Positions 7,614-13,949 of a stretch of 15,489 nt of DNA are shown piece after piece. Each line of letters starts with the position of its first letter. The stretch's first letter is position 1. A model generated the notes under the pieces. It was not told the DNA's origin. It saw nothing but the letters and a program-made list of their open reading frames with translations, and did no database searches. Source of the stretch: Actinomycetes bacterium. Its GTDB lineage: Bacteria > Actinomycetota > Humimicrobiia > Humimicrobiales > Humimicrobiaceae. Where the stretch lies: the NCBI GenBank assembly GCA_030609215.1, contig JAUWCR010000004.1:1-15489 (forward strand). Direction: 5' to 3'. Both the position numbers and the translations under genes were made by a program.

Positions 7614-8222
7614 ATGATAGATTTCTTTAAAAAGAAGACTTCTGAATATATACGGAAAGTAAAAATATATAATAAAATTACTAATATTAGCAAAATTACT
7701 AGAAGATATTTTGCTGTAAATGGTTTTGATGGTGTTATAACAATTATTGGCGTGCTTGTGGGTAACTACATTATAGGAACAATTAGTTATAAAAATGTAA
7801 TTATTTCAGGCTTTGCAGTAATTATATCTCTTGGAATTTCTGGTATCTGGAGTGCTTATAATAGTGAAAGTGCTGAAAGGACAAAAGAAATACATGATCT
7901 TGAAAAATCAACACTTCATGATTTAGATGGAACAGTAATATCACGTGCACAAAATTATGCAACAATAATACTATCTGGTGTGAACGGCATTTCTCCAATG
8001 ATTACGGCTTTTATTCCTCTTATACCATTTTTATTTGGAAAGTACTTATCTGTAAATATTTGTTACTATGCTGGATTTGGGCTTGCGTTCTTAGTACTTT
8101 TTGGAATAGGTTTATTTTTAGGGAGAATTTCGGGGAGAAATTTAGTAGTAAGCGGAATAAAAATGCTTGTTGCAGGAGCATTTTGTATAGCTTTAAGCCT
8201 GTTGCTTAGTTTTATTGATTAG
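7614..8222 (+). CDS. VIT1/CCC1-like five-helix membrane protein (possible metal transporter)
   Basis: This 202-residue integral membrane protein has five predicted helices at about 39-57, 61-81, 115-141, 147-169 and 175-199. The first helix begins NGFDGVITIIGVLVG, resembling the DG-V-T-GV motif of VIT1/CCC1 iron and manganese transporters. The loop after helix 2 (residues 84-112) is rich in Glu, Asp and His, including ESAERTKEIHDLEKS. That is where this family carries metal-binding carboxylates. It is most like the shorter archaeal and bacterial branch of unknown function, so transport of divalent metal is inference. Start ATG 7614 has AAGG 7 nt upstream. The 261-bp spacer before it holds no convincing gene. 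The gene converges on glnA with only 22 bp between the stop codons. Confidence 0.7.
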   Translation: MIDFFKKKTSEYIRKVKIYNKITNISKITRRYFAVNGFDGVITIIGVLVGNYIIGTISYKNVIISGFAVIISLGISGIWSAYNSESAERTKEIHDLEKSTLHDLDGTVISRAQNYATIILSGVNGISPMITAFIPLIPFLFGKYLSVNICYYAGFGLAFLVLFGIGLFLGRISGRNLVVSGIKMLVAGAFCIALSLLLSFID

Positions 8223-8225
8223 ATG

Positions 8226-8249
8226 TATAAATATGTTAATTTATTTATA
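8226..8249. terminator. Weak all-A/T inverted repeat between convergent genes
   Basis: TATAAATA (8226-8233) and TATTTATA (8242-8249) are perfect inverted repeats around an 8-nt loop, spanning the convergent gap and the end of glnA. With no G/C pair the hairpin would be weak. It is the only candidate for a shared terminator here. Confidence 0.25.
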
Positions 8250-9582
8250 AAACAGAAAGATAATTTTCAAGTTCATAATTGGATATATGAATTTTATATC
8301 TGTCCCATTCTATTTTTTTATTATCAATAAATTTATAAAATATATGATCTCCTAGAGTTTTTCTTACCAAACTGCTTTTTTCCATATAGCTTATAGCTTC
8401 GCGCAGGTTATCAGGAAGCGTTTCAATTCCAGCTGCTTCCCTTTTTTTAGCATCCATTTCAAATATATTTTCTTCTATAGGGTCGGAAAGTTTATATTTA
8501 TTTTTTATTCCTTCTAATCCAGCTGCAAGCATTAAACTAAAAGCAAGATATGGGTTACAGGCAGGATCCGGACATCTGAACTCTACTCGGGTTGAATTTT
8601 CTTTTCCCGGTTTATACATAGGTACCCTTACAAGGGTTGATCTATTTCTTCTTGCCCAGGATATATATACAGGAGCTTCATATCCAGGTACAAGTCTTTT
8701 ATATGAATTAACCCATTGGTTGGTTACTGCAACTATTTCCTTGCAGTGCTTTAGTAGTCCAGCAATATAATACTTACTGATTTCTGATAAGTGATATTCT
8801 CCCTTTGGGTCGTGAAATGTATTTTTGTCTCCTTTAAATAAAGACTGGTGAGTATGCATGCCGCTGCCATTTACTCCAAAAATAGGTTTTGGCATAAATG
8901 TTGCATATACTCCATGTTTTGTAGCAACTTCTTTTACAACAAGTTTATAAGTCATAGCATTGTCTGCCATTGTTAGGGCATCAGTATATCTTAAGTCTAT
9001 TTCATGTTGAGAGGGAGCTACTTCATGGTGAGAGTATTCCACCCCAATACCCATTGATTCTAAAAAGAGTACTGTGTCTCTTCTTAAATCACTGGCTACA
9101 TCTAAGGTTGTTAAATCAAAGTAACCGCCTTTGTCCAGTACTATTGGATCTCCTGTGTCGGATTTAAAATAAAAGAATTCAAGTTCTGGCCCAACATAAA
9201 AAGTATATCCCATATCACTTGCCTTTTTTAATATTTTCCTGAGAACCCATCTAGGGTCACCTTCAAAGTGTGAACCATCAGGCTCTAAAATATCGCAAAA
9301 CATTCTAGCAACACCATTCTCGGTGGGACTCCATGGAAGTATTTGAAAAGTATTAGGGTCTGGCATGGCTATAACATCGCTTTCTTCTATTCTTGAGTAT
9401 CCCTCTATGGAAGACCCATCGAATCCCATTCCTTCTGATAATGCTTGCTCCAGCTCTTCGACTGTAATAGCAAAACTTTTTAAAAAGCCCTGAACATCTG
9501 TAAACCAGAATCTTATAAACTTAATATTATTATCGTGAGCTTTTTTTAATACATATTCTTTGGTTTTTTCATTGGTTTCCAT
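8245..9582 (-). CDS. glnA: Glutamine synthetase type I (alpha-like subgroup)
   Basis: This 445-residue glutamine synthetase makes glutamine from glutamate, ammonia and ATP as a dodecamer. Visible motifs are MGFDGSSIEGY at residues 52-62, GPELEFF, HHEVAPSQHEIDLRY, NGSGMHTHQSL, and the C-terminal CPDPACNPYLAFS. Arg64 in YSRIEESD matches the residue that gives feedback inhibition in Bacillus-type GSI-alpha enzymes. The region where GSI-beta enzymes carry the adenylylated tyrosine reads GIETLPDNL, with no tyrosine, so adenylylation control is unlikely. Together with the length this indicates the alpha subgroup. A strong ribosome-binding site (AAAGGA) lies 5 nt before the ATG. It is last in the order amt-PII-glnA, 161 bp after the PII gene. 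That spacer holds its own -10 and a repeat array, so it can be transcribed separately. Confidence 0.97.
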   Translation of the reverse strand: METNEKTKEYVLKKAHDNNIKFIRFWFTDVQGFLKSFAITVEELEQALSEGMGFDGSSIEGYSRIEESDVIAMPDPNTFQILPWSPTENGVARMFCDILEPDGSHFEGDPRWVLRKILKKASDMGYTFYVGPELEFFYFKSDTGDPIVLDKGGYFDLTTLDVASDLRRDTVLFLESMGIGVEYSHHEVAPSQHEIDLRYTDALTMADNAMTYKLVVKEVATKHGVYATFMPKPIFGVNGSGMHTHQSLFKGDKNTFHDPKGEYHLSEISKYYIAGLLKHCKEIVAVTNQWVNSYKRLVPGYEAPVYISWARRNRSTLVRVPMYKPGKENSTRVEFRCPDPACNPYLAFSLMLAAGLEGIKNKYKLSDPIEENIFEMDAKKREAAGIETLPDNLREAISYMEKSSLVRKTLGDHIFYKFIDNKKIEWDRYKIHISNYELENYLSVL

Positions 9583-9671
9583 ATTAGTCCTTTCTTTTCC
9601 TTATTATTTTAAATAATTACAATCATTAGAAATCGTTAAAAAAACAATAACTTAAAAAATACTTAAAAGGT

Positions 9672-9677
9672 ATTATA
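9672..9677 (-). promoter_or_regulatory. -10 element of the glnA promoter
   Basis: On the minus strand this is a perfect TATAAT, 90 bp before the glnA start codon. No good -35 is found at 16-18 bp. The 11-bp repeat array (9699-9731) occupies that place instead, which suggests an activator-dependent promoter. Confidence 0.5.
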
Positions 9678-9698
9678 TATTAATTTTAATGAAATTTG

Positions 9699-9731
9699 TG
9701 TAAATATATGTTAAATCTGTGTTAAATTTGT
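9699..9731 (-). promoter_or_regulatory. 11-bp tandem direct repeats upstream of glnA (putative GlnR-type boxes)
   Basis: Read on the + strand, three consecutive 11-mers are TGTAAATATAT (9699), GTTAAATCTGT (9710) and GTTAAATTTGT (9721). The exact 11-bp period and conserved GT-AAA core match binding sites of OmpR/PhoB-family regulators, where one monomer contacts each turn. The array resembles the GTTA repeats before amt, in the same orientation relative to the gene. It lies about -34 to -66 from the predicted start. Confidence 0.62.
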
Positions 9732-9743
9732 ATAATTTTTTAT

Positions 9744-10085
9744 CTAACCAATTGCATTTTTCCCTTCCTCTCCGGTTCTAATTCTTATACATCTTAAAAG
9801 ATCAAGAATAAATATTTTCCCATCACCAATTTTACCAGTGTAGGCTCCTTTCTTTATAGCCTCAATGGTTGATTCAACAAATTCTTTATTTACTGCAATT
9901 TCCAGTCTTACTTTTTTAAGTAAATTAACTTCATGTATTACTCCACGATAAGTTTCGGTATAGCCTTTTTGCTGGCCGCAACCAACTACATTGGTTACTG
10001 TCATTTTGTATATTTCGTTGTCAAATAGTTCCTTTTTTACATCAGGTAATTTATGTGGTTGAATCATAGCTATAATTAACTTCAT
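9744..10085 (-). CDS. glnB: PII nitrogen regulatory protein (GlnB/GlnK family)
   Basis: This 113-residue PII signalling trimer subunit senses ATP/ADP, 2-oxoglutarate and the glutamine state. The core is [19 protein letters not shown], containing the start of the T-loop. The B-loop [10 protein letters not shown] and the C-terminal [12 protein letters not shown] complete the nucleotide site. In the T-loop Tyr46 is present, but the position of the uridylylated Tyr51 of E. coli is His51. Uridylylation at the classical site is therefore not possible, and control is probably by ligand binding alone. It sits 40 bp after amt and before glnA. This linkage implies that it plugs the ammonium channel, as GlnK does, and it may also act on glutamine synthetase. 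The ribosome-binding site GGAAG lies 8 nt before the ATG. Confidence 0.96.
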   Translation of the reverse strand: MKLIIAMIQPHKLPDVKKELFDNEIYKMTVTNVVGCGQQKGYTETYRGVIHEVNLLKKVRLEIAVNKEFVESTIEAIKKGAYTGKIGDGKIFILDLLRCIRIRTGEEGKNAIG

Positions 10086-10125
10086 CTTTATATCTTCCTT
10101 TCATGCAATAATTTGATAGTATTTT

Positions 10126-11385
10126 TTAATCATTCTGAAATATTTGAAATCCGCTATATGCTTCCATACCATGTTCAGAGATATCAAGACCCTTGAGTTC
10201 TGTTTCTCTGGATACTCTGAGCCCTATTGTCTTTTTAACTGCAAAGAATATTAGAAGCATTGTTCCAAAAGTCCATGCAAATACACTGATTGCGCCTATA
10301 AACTGGGTAAGAAGAAGTTTTCCTCCGCCACCGAAAAACAACCCGTTTACTCCTTCAAATCCAGCAAGGCTTGCATATTCTGACTGTGCAAAAAGACCTA
10401 CAAATAAAGTTCCGAAAAAACCGCAAACACCATGAACAGATATTGCTCCTACAGGATCATCTACTTTAAATTTCTTGTCCAGTACATCTACTGATATGCT
10501 TACAATTATTCCACAAAGTACACCTATAATCATAGCACTTACGGGGGATACCAATGCACATCCGGCGGTGATTCCCACAAGTCCTGCCAGTGCGCCGTTT
10601 AAGGTCATAGAAGCATCTGGTTTTTTATATCTTATCCAGGTAAAGAACATGGCAGCTAGTGCTGCAGCTGCAGCAGAAAGAGTGGTAGTCACGGTTATAG
10701 TGGATATAGCCGGGCTTGTACCTGAAAGTGTGCTGCCTGGATTAAATCCATACCATCCGAACCATAAGATAAATACCCCGAGTGCAGCCAGTGGTATGTT
10801 ATGGCCGGTAATAGCATTAGAGGTTCCATCTTTATTATATTTACCGATCCTTGGTCCTAAAATGATGGCACCTGCAAGACCAGCCCATCCTCCTACTGAA
10901 TGAACTACTGTAGAACCAGCAAAATCAATCATGCCCATATTTGCCAGCCATCCTCCTCCCCATATCCAGTGTCCTACTACTGGATATATGAGTGCGGTAA
11001 TAAATACGGAGTAAATCAAATAGTTTTTAAATTTGATCCTTTCCGCAACAGCTCCTGAGACAATGGTAGCTGCTGTAGCTGCAAATACCGCCTGGAAGAT
11101 CCAGAAGGCAAAGTTTGAAGTATCTGACCTAACCAGTATTGAAACAATAAAGTTATCGGTTCCGATGAAACCACCTGCATCCTTGCCAAACATAAGTCCA
11201 AAACCAACCAGAAAAAACAGGACACACCCAATACAAACATCCACCAGGTTTTTCATAAGGATGTTTACGGCATTCTTGGATCTGGTGAAGCCGGTTTCTA
11301 CCATAGCAAAACCAGGCTGCATGAAAAATACCAAAAATGCTGCTAGAAGTATCCAAACAGTGTCTATACTTGTTGATAATTCCAC
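10126..11385 (-). CDS. amt: Ammonium transporter (Amt/MEP/Rh family)
   Basis: This 419-residue membrane protein with the 11-helix Amt pattern conducts ammonium across the cytoplasmic membrane as a trimer. The pore twin histidines are His162 (STVVHSVGGWAGL) and His318 (ISVHGVCGFFGT). The structural Asp154 (DFAGS) and the signature FAATAATIVSGAVAER at 101-116 are present. The C-terminal tail (ETELKGLDISEHGMEAYSG) carries the conserved regulatory segment that couples the three pores and contacts PII. The start codon is GTG at 11383-11385, supported by a strong AAAGGTGG ribosome-binding site 7 nt upstream. PII and glnA follow. The promoter region holds four 11-bp repeats, indicating nitrogen control. 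Confidence 0.97.
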   Translation of the reverse strand: MELSTSIDTVWILLAAFLVFFMQPGFAMVETGFTRSKNAVNILMKNLVDVCIGCVLFFLVGFGLMFGKDAGGFIGTDNFIVSILVRSDTSNFAFWIFQAVFAATAATIVSGAVAERIKFKNYLIYSVFITALIYPVVGHWIWGGGWLANMGMIDFAGSTVVHSVGGWAGLAGAIILGPRIGKYNKDGTSNAITGHNIPLAALGVFILWFGWYGFNPGSTLSGTSPAISTITVTTTLSAAAAALAAMFFTWIRYKKPDASMTLNGALAGLVGITAGCALVSPVSAMIIGVLCGIIVSISVDVLDKKFKVDDPVGAISVHGVCGFFGTLFVGLFAQSEYASLAGFEGVNGLFFGGGGKLLLTQFIGAISVFAWTFGTMLLIFFAVKKTIGLRVSRETELKGLDISEHGMEAYSGFQIFQND

Positions 11386-11408
11386 TTTTTAACCACCTTT
11401 TACTAAAT

Positions 11409-11414
11409 TTTATA
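11409..11414 (-). promoter_or_regulatory. -10 element of the amt promoter
   Basis: TATAAA on the minus strand lies 24 bp before the GTG start of amt. The -35 region (near TTCAAG) is poor. The repeat array 11440-11483 ends right beside it, the arrangement expected for an activator that contacts RNA polymerase. Confidence 0.45.
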
Positions 11415-11439
11415 ATGGGATGTATTTTACAACTTGAAT

Positions 11440-11483
11440 GTTACGGGTAAGTTACGATTTTGTTAAAAGTATGTTAAATTTAG
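11440..11483 (-). promoter_or_regulatory. Four 11-bp direct repeats upstream of amt (putative GlnR-type boxes)
   Basis: Read on the + strand, four contiguous 11-mers begin GTTACGGGTAA (11440), GTTACGATTTT (11451), GTTAAAAGTAT (11462) and GTTAAATTTAG (11473). GTTAC followed by six bases and a second five-base half site is the form of the actinobacterial GlnR box. The array overlaps the stop codon of the adjacent regulator gene and spans about -38 to -81 from the predicted amt start. Confidence 0.72.
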
Positions 11484-12205
11484 GGGGAGAACATATAACC
11501 AACGTTTCGTACAGTTCTTAACATAGTACTGTAGGGATTATTAATTTTATACCGGAGTCTTCTTATATGAACATCAACAGTTCTGCTACCACCATAAAAA
11601 TCATAATCCCAGATTATGGACAGCAGCTTATCTCTTGAAAATACTTTATTTTTATTTTGAAGTAAAAATTTTAAAAGCTCATATTCTTTAAAAGTTAATT
11701 CAACAATTTTTCCATTTATTGTTAGTTCATATTTGTCTAAATCTAAAATTAGTTTGTTAATTACTATGCTATTTTTGGCTGCTGGATTTTTCATATTTGA
11801 GAGTAAATATTTTACCCTTATTAAGAGTTCCTTATTAAGATGAGGATAAAAAAGGAAATCTGCGGATTTTATATTGTTGCTAAATAATAAATCTTGTTGA
11901 TTATAAGATAGTATAAAGAGTTTAGCTATTTCATATTTATTAATTATTCTTAAAATTTTGCTAAAAGAAGGCTCATTATTAGATGTATTTATTATTATAT
12001 CAGAATTTTCTATTTTATTTATATCCAGAATTATCAGTTTTGTGTCTATAGGATTTTTTAGTTTCAATAAAATGTTATAAAGATTATTATACTGTGCCTT
12101 ATATGATATTTTTTTAACCAGCAGCTCATAATTTTCATTTTCTAGTAATTTTTTAATTTTTTCTATATCTTCTTTATCTTTAGAAAAGAGTAATATCTTT
12201 GTCAT
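11480..12205 (-). CDS. OmpR-family winged-helix regulator with degenerate receiver, GlnR-like
   Basis: This 241-residue protein has an N-terminal receiver-like domain (about 1-135) and a C-terminal OmpR-type winged helix (about 146-241). The DNA-binding part is strongly conserved: LTFKEYELLKFL at 170-181, the recognition helix region RTVDVHIRRLRYK at 208-220, and TVRNVGYMF. The motif YDFYGGSRTVDVH closely resembles actinobacterial GlnR as I recall it. The receiver keeps Asp61 at the phosphorylation position. It lacks the acidic pair after strand 1 (reads FSKDKED) and the conserved Lys-Pro (reads YPHLNKE), so normal phosphorylation is doubtful. GlnR is likewise an orphan regulator. No sensor kinase is adjacent. 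It lies 94 bp before amt, whose promoter carries matching 11-bp repeats. A role as nitrogen regulator is inferred from domain, context and sites together. No ribosome-binding site precedes the ATG. Confidence 0.8.
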   Translation of the reverse strand: MTKILLFSKDKEDIEKIKKLLENENYELLVKKISYKAQYNNLYNILLKLKNPIDTKLIILDINKIENSDIIINTSNNEPSFSKILRIINKYEIAKLFILSYNQQDLLFSNNIKSADFLFYPHLNKELLIRVKYLLSNMKNPAAKNSIVINKLILDLDKYELTINGKIVELTFKEYELLKFLLQNKNKVFSRDKLLSIIWDYDFYGGSRTVDVHIRRLRYKINNPYSTMLRTVRNVGYMFSP

Positions 12206-12413
12206 ATTTAAGGAATTGTTTAGGTAAAAAAGTTATTAATTTTGTTGTTCTTTTATGTATATTATAAATTAATTTCAATTAATATAAAAATTAATTTATG
12301 CTGCATAAAGAAAGAGTTGCAACAAGATGTTTAAAAGGCTGAGATTTTAAAGCCAAATAACGATTGAACAAGACCTGGATTTTCTAGATATAGTTACAGA
12401 GGCAGTTTTTGTA
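12206..12413. other. Divergent intergenic region, upstream half
   Basis: This very A/T-rich half of the 417-bp gap between the divergent regulator and glutamate synthase genes holds no plausible gene. Apart from the regulator's -10, I see one GTTAC half site at 12393-12397, about 20 bp before the glutamate synthase -35. It has no clear 11-bp partner. Confidence 0.5.
12261..12266 (-). promoter_or_regulatory. Possible -10 for the regulator gene
   Basis: TATAAT on the minus strand lies 55 bp before the regulator start. The -35 is poor, and the surrounding sequence is so A/T-rich that chance matches are likely. Confidence 0.33.
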
Positions 12414-12441
12414 TTGACAAATAGAAATTAAATGATATTCT
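12414..12441 (+). promoter_or_regulatory. Sigma-70-type promoter for the glutamate synthase genes
   Basis: A perfect -35 TTGACA (12414-12419) is separated by 16 bp from TATTCT (12436-12441), which carries a TGN extension (12433-12435). Transcription would begin near 12448, giving a leader of about 175 nt before the first gene. The leader contains the paired stem-loops and terminator described separately. Confidence 0.7.
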
Positions 12442-12470
12442 TACTTACTATAAAAATTAAATAAATATTT

Positions 12471-12522
12471 TCTTGTTTACATAAAGATGTGTAAATAAGG
12501 AAAAAGGCAAAGAAGCCTTTTT
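12471..12522 (+). ncRNA. Two tandem stem-loops in the leader, putative ANTAR antiterminator target
   Basis: Stem-loop 1 pairs 12471-12482 with 12489-12500: 12 pairs including three G-U wobbles. Its hexaloop is AAAGAT (12483-12488). The first and last loop bases can also pair, leaving loop AAGA. Stem-loop 2 pairs AAAAAGGC (12501-12508) with GCCTTTTT (12515-12522) and has hexaloop AAAGAA (12509-12514). ANTAR-domain antiterminators (NasR, EutV, AmiR and NitR types) recognise exactly this arrangement: two adjacent hairpins with six-base loops, A at position 1 and G at position 4, the second overlapping a terminator. The right arm of stem 2 is also the left arm of the terminator 12516-12543, so the two folds exclude each other. 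The regulator protein is not in the window. No meaningful leader peptide is present. Confidence 0.78.
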
Positions 12523-12550
12523 AAGTAATGGTGCTTAAAAAGGTTTTTTT
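12516..12550 (+). terminator. Intrinsic terminator (attenuator) before glutamate synthase genes
   Basis: CCTTTTTAAG (12516-12525) pairs perfectly with CTTAAAAAGG (12534-12543) across an 8-nt loop and is followed by seven T residues (12544-12550). It lies after the promoter and 72 bp before the first start codon. It would therefore stop transcription before the genes unless stem-loop 2 forms instead. Confidence 0.88.
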
Positions 12551-12622
12551 ATTTAAATAGAAATATTTTAAAGATATTAGTTATAAATAATATTATATTA
12601 GAAAATTTACAGGTATTATAAA

Positions 12623-13864
12623 ATGTCTGAAATTGAATATAGAGAATTTAAAAAAAATCTAATAGAAGACAAGGAAGAGTTTGAGCGGTCATGTAGAAAT
12701 CCATCAGGATGTGCGGTTTTTGGAGTAATGAATGAGGGCGGCAAAGCCTTTAGTGGAAGTATGGTGATGGAAGGAATATCTATAATGCATGAGCGATCAA
12801 ATGGTCTTGGTGGTGGTTTTGCGGCATATGGAATATATCCTCAATTTAAAGAAGACTGGGTATTTCACCTTTTTTATGATGATATTATTTCAAAAAAGCA
12901 AACAGAAGATATTATAGCTAAGGATTTTAATATCTTATTTAGTGAAGAGATTCCAACCAGTAAAGTAAGTTCTATAAAAAAGTCCCCAATAATTTATAGA
13001 TACTTTTTAAAGATAAAAAATAATTCTAGATTTAATGAAGTTGATATAAGCAAAAGGAGTTCTAGTAATCTGAATTTAAAGAGAATTTTAAAACAGAGAG
13101 AAGAAACTTTTATTGTAGAGTTTGTTATGAAAATAAATAGTCAAATAAAAGGAGCCTATATTATATCAAGTGGGAAAAATATGGGAATTTTTAAGGGTGT
13201 AGGTTACCCTGAAGATATTGGAGAATTTTTTAAAATTGATGAGTATAAAGGATATTTATGGATCTCTCATGGAAGGTTCCCAACAAACAGTGTTGTATGG
13301 TGGGGCGGTTCGCATCCGTTTGGTTTGTTGAACTGGTCAGTGGTACATAATGGAGAGATTTCATCTTATGGAACAAATAAAAGGTACGTTAGTGGATTTG
13401 GATATGAATGTACGCTTTCTACAGATACTGAAGTAATAACGTATTTATTTGATTTACTGGTAAGGAAGCTTGGAGTAAATTTAGAGATTATCCATATGAT
13501 TTTAGCTGCTCCATTATGGGAAGAGATAGAATTAATGGATGAAGATGTGAGGGAACTATTAAAAGCTCTTCGTATATCTTATAGCAGTGCATTATTAAAT
13601 GGGCCTTTCAGTATAATAGTGGGGAATAATAATTATATGTATGCATTAAATGACAGGATCAAGTTAAGACCCATGGTTGCAGCAAAAAAAGGTGATTATC
13701 TTTTTGTTTCCAGCGAGGAGGCTGCTATAAGGGGGGTTTGCATATCTCCGGATATTTTATGGCATCCAAGGGGAGGAGAACCTGTTATAGGGCTAATAAA
13801 TAAAAAAGGTAGCAATGCAGTAGTTAGTAGTAAAAATAAGTCTAAGATTTTAGATAGAATATAG
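12623..13864 (+). CDS. Glutamate synthase glutaminase subunit (class II glutamine amidotransferase, archaeal-type split form)
   Basis: This 413-residue class II (Ntn-type) glutamine amidotransferase releases ammonia from glutamine for glutamate synthesis. The probable nucleophile is Cys30 in PSGCAVFGV, so about 29 residues precede it and would need removal to expose the cysteine amine. Other active-site motifs are HGRFPTN at 216-222, HNGEI at 242-246 and STDTEV at 266-271. The signature HERSNGLGGGFAAYG marks the stand-alone glutaminase of split glutamate synthases. A segment of about 75 residues (near 105-180) is lysine-rich and variable. AGGT lies 8 nt before the ATG. The FMN subunit starts 85 bp downstream. 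Expression is probably set by the leader attenuator. A generic amidotransferase role is less likely, given the neighbour. Confidence 0.9.
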   Translation: MSEIEYREFKKNLIEDKEEFERSCRNPSGCAVFGVMNEGGKAFSGSMVMEGISIMHERSNGLGGGFAAYGIYPQFKEDWVFHLFYDDIISKKQTEDIIAKDFNILFSEEIPTSKVSSIKKSPIIYRYFLKIKNNSRFNEVDISKRSSSNLNLKRILKQREETFIVEFVMKINSQIKGAYIISSGKNMGIFKGVGYPEDIGEFFKIDEYKGYLWISHGRFPTNSVVWWGGSHPFGLLNWSVVHNGEISSYGTNKRYVSGFGYECTLSTDTEVITYLFDLLVRKLGVNLEIIHMILAAPLWEEIELMDEDVRELLKALRISYSSALLNGPFSIIVGNNNYMYALNDRIKLRPMVAAKKGDYLFVSSEEAAIRGVCISPDILWHPRGGEPVIGLINKKGSNAVVSSKNKSKILDRI

Positions 13865-13949
13865 AATTTGATTTCATGATTTAGAATTGGTAGACATATA
13901 AGAAATATTAATGAGTATATAGGAATATTAATAGAAGGTTATAATAAAA

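Noticed and set aside
7558-7617. Possible 19-codon GTG ORF whose TGA overlaps the ATG of the VIT1-like gene
   Set aside because: The purine-rich sequence before GTG is too close to act as a ribosome-binding site, and the peptide matches nothing known. The VIT1-like gene has its own AAGG site.
10193-10903. Long + strand open frames opposite amt
   Set aside because: They are antisense to a highly conserved transporter. Their products are low-complexity (Pro, Thr, Ala, Ser rich), with no start signals.
12487-12498. Tiny reading frame (Met-Cys-Lys-stop) in the glutamate synthase leader as an attenuation peptide
   Set aside because: It is three codons long without relevant codons, and it lies within stem-loop 1. 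The hairpin architecture explains the leader better.
13904-13932. Direct repeat AATATTAAT, 20 bp apart, between the two glutamate synthase genes
   Set aside because: Only nine A/T bases long, expected by chance in such A/T-rich spacers.
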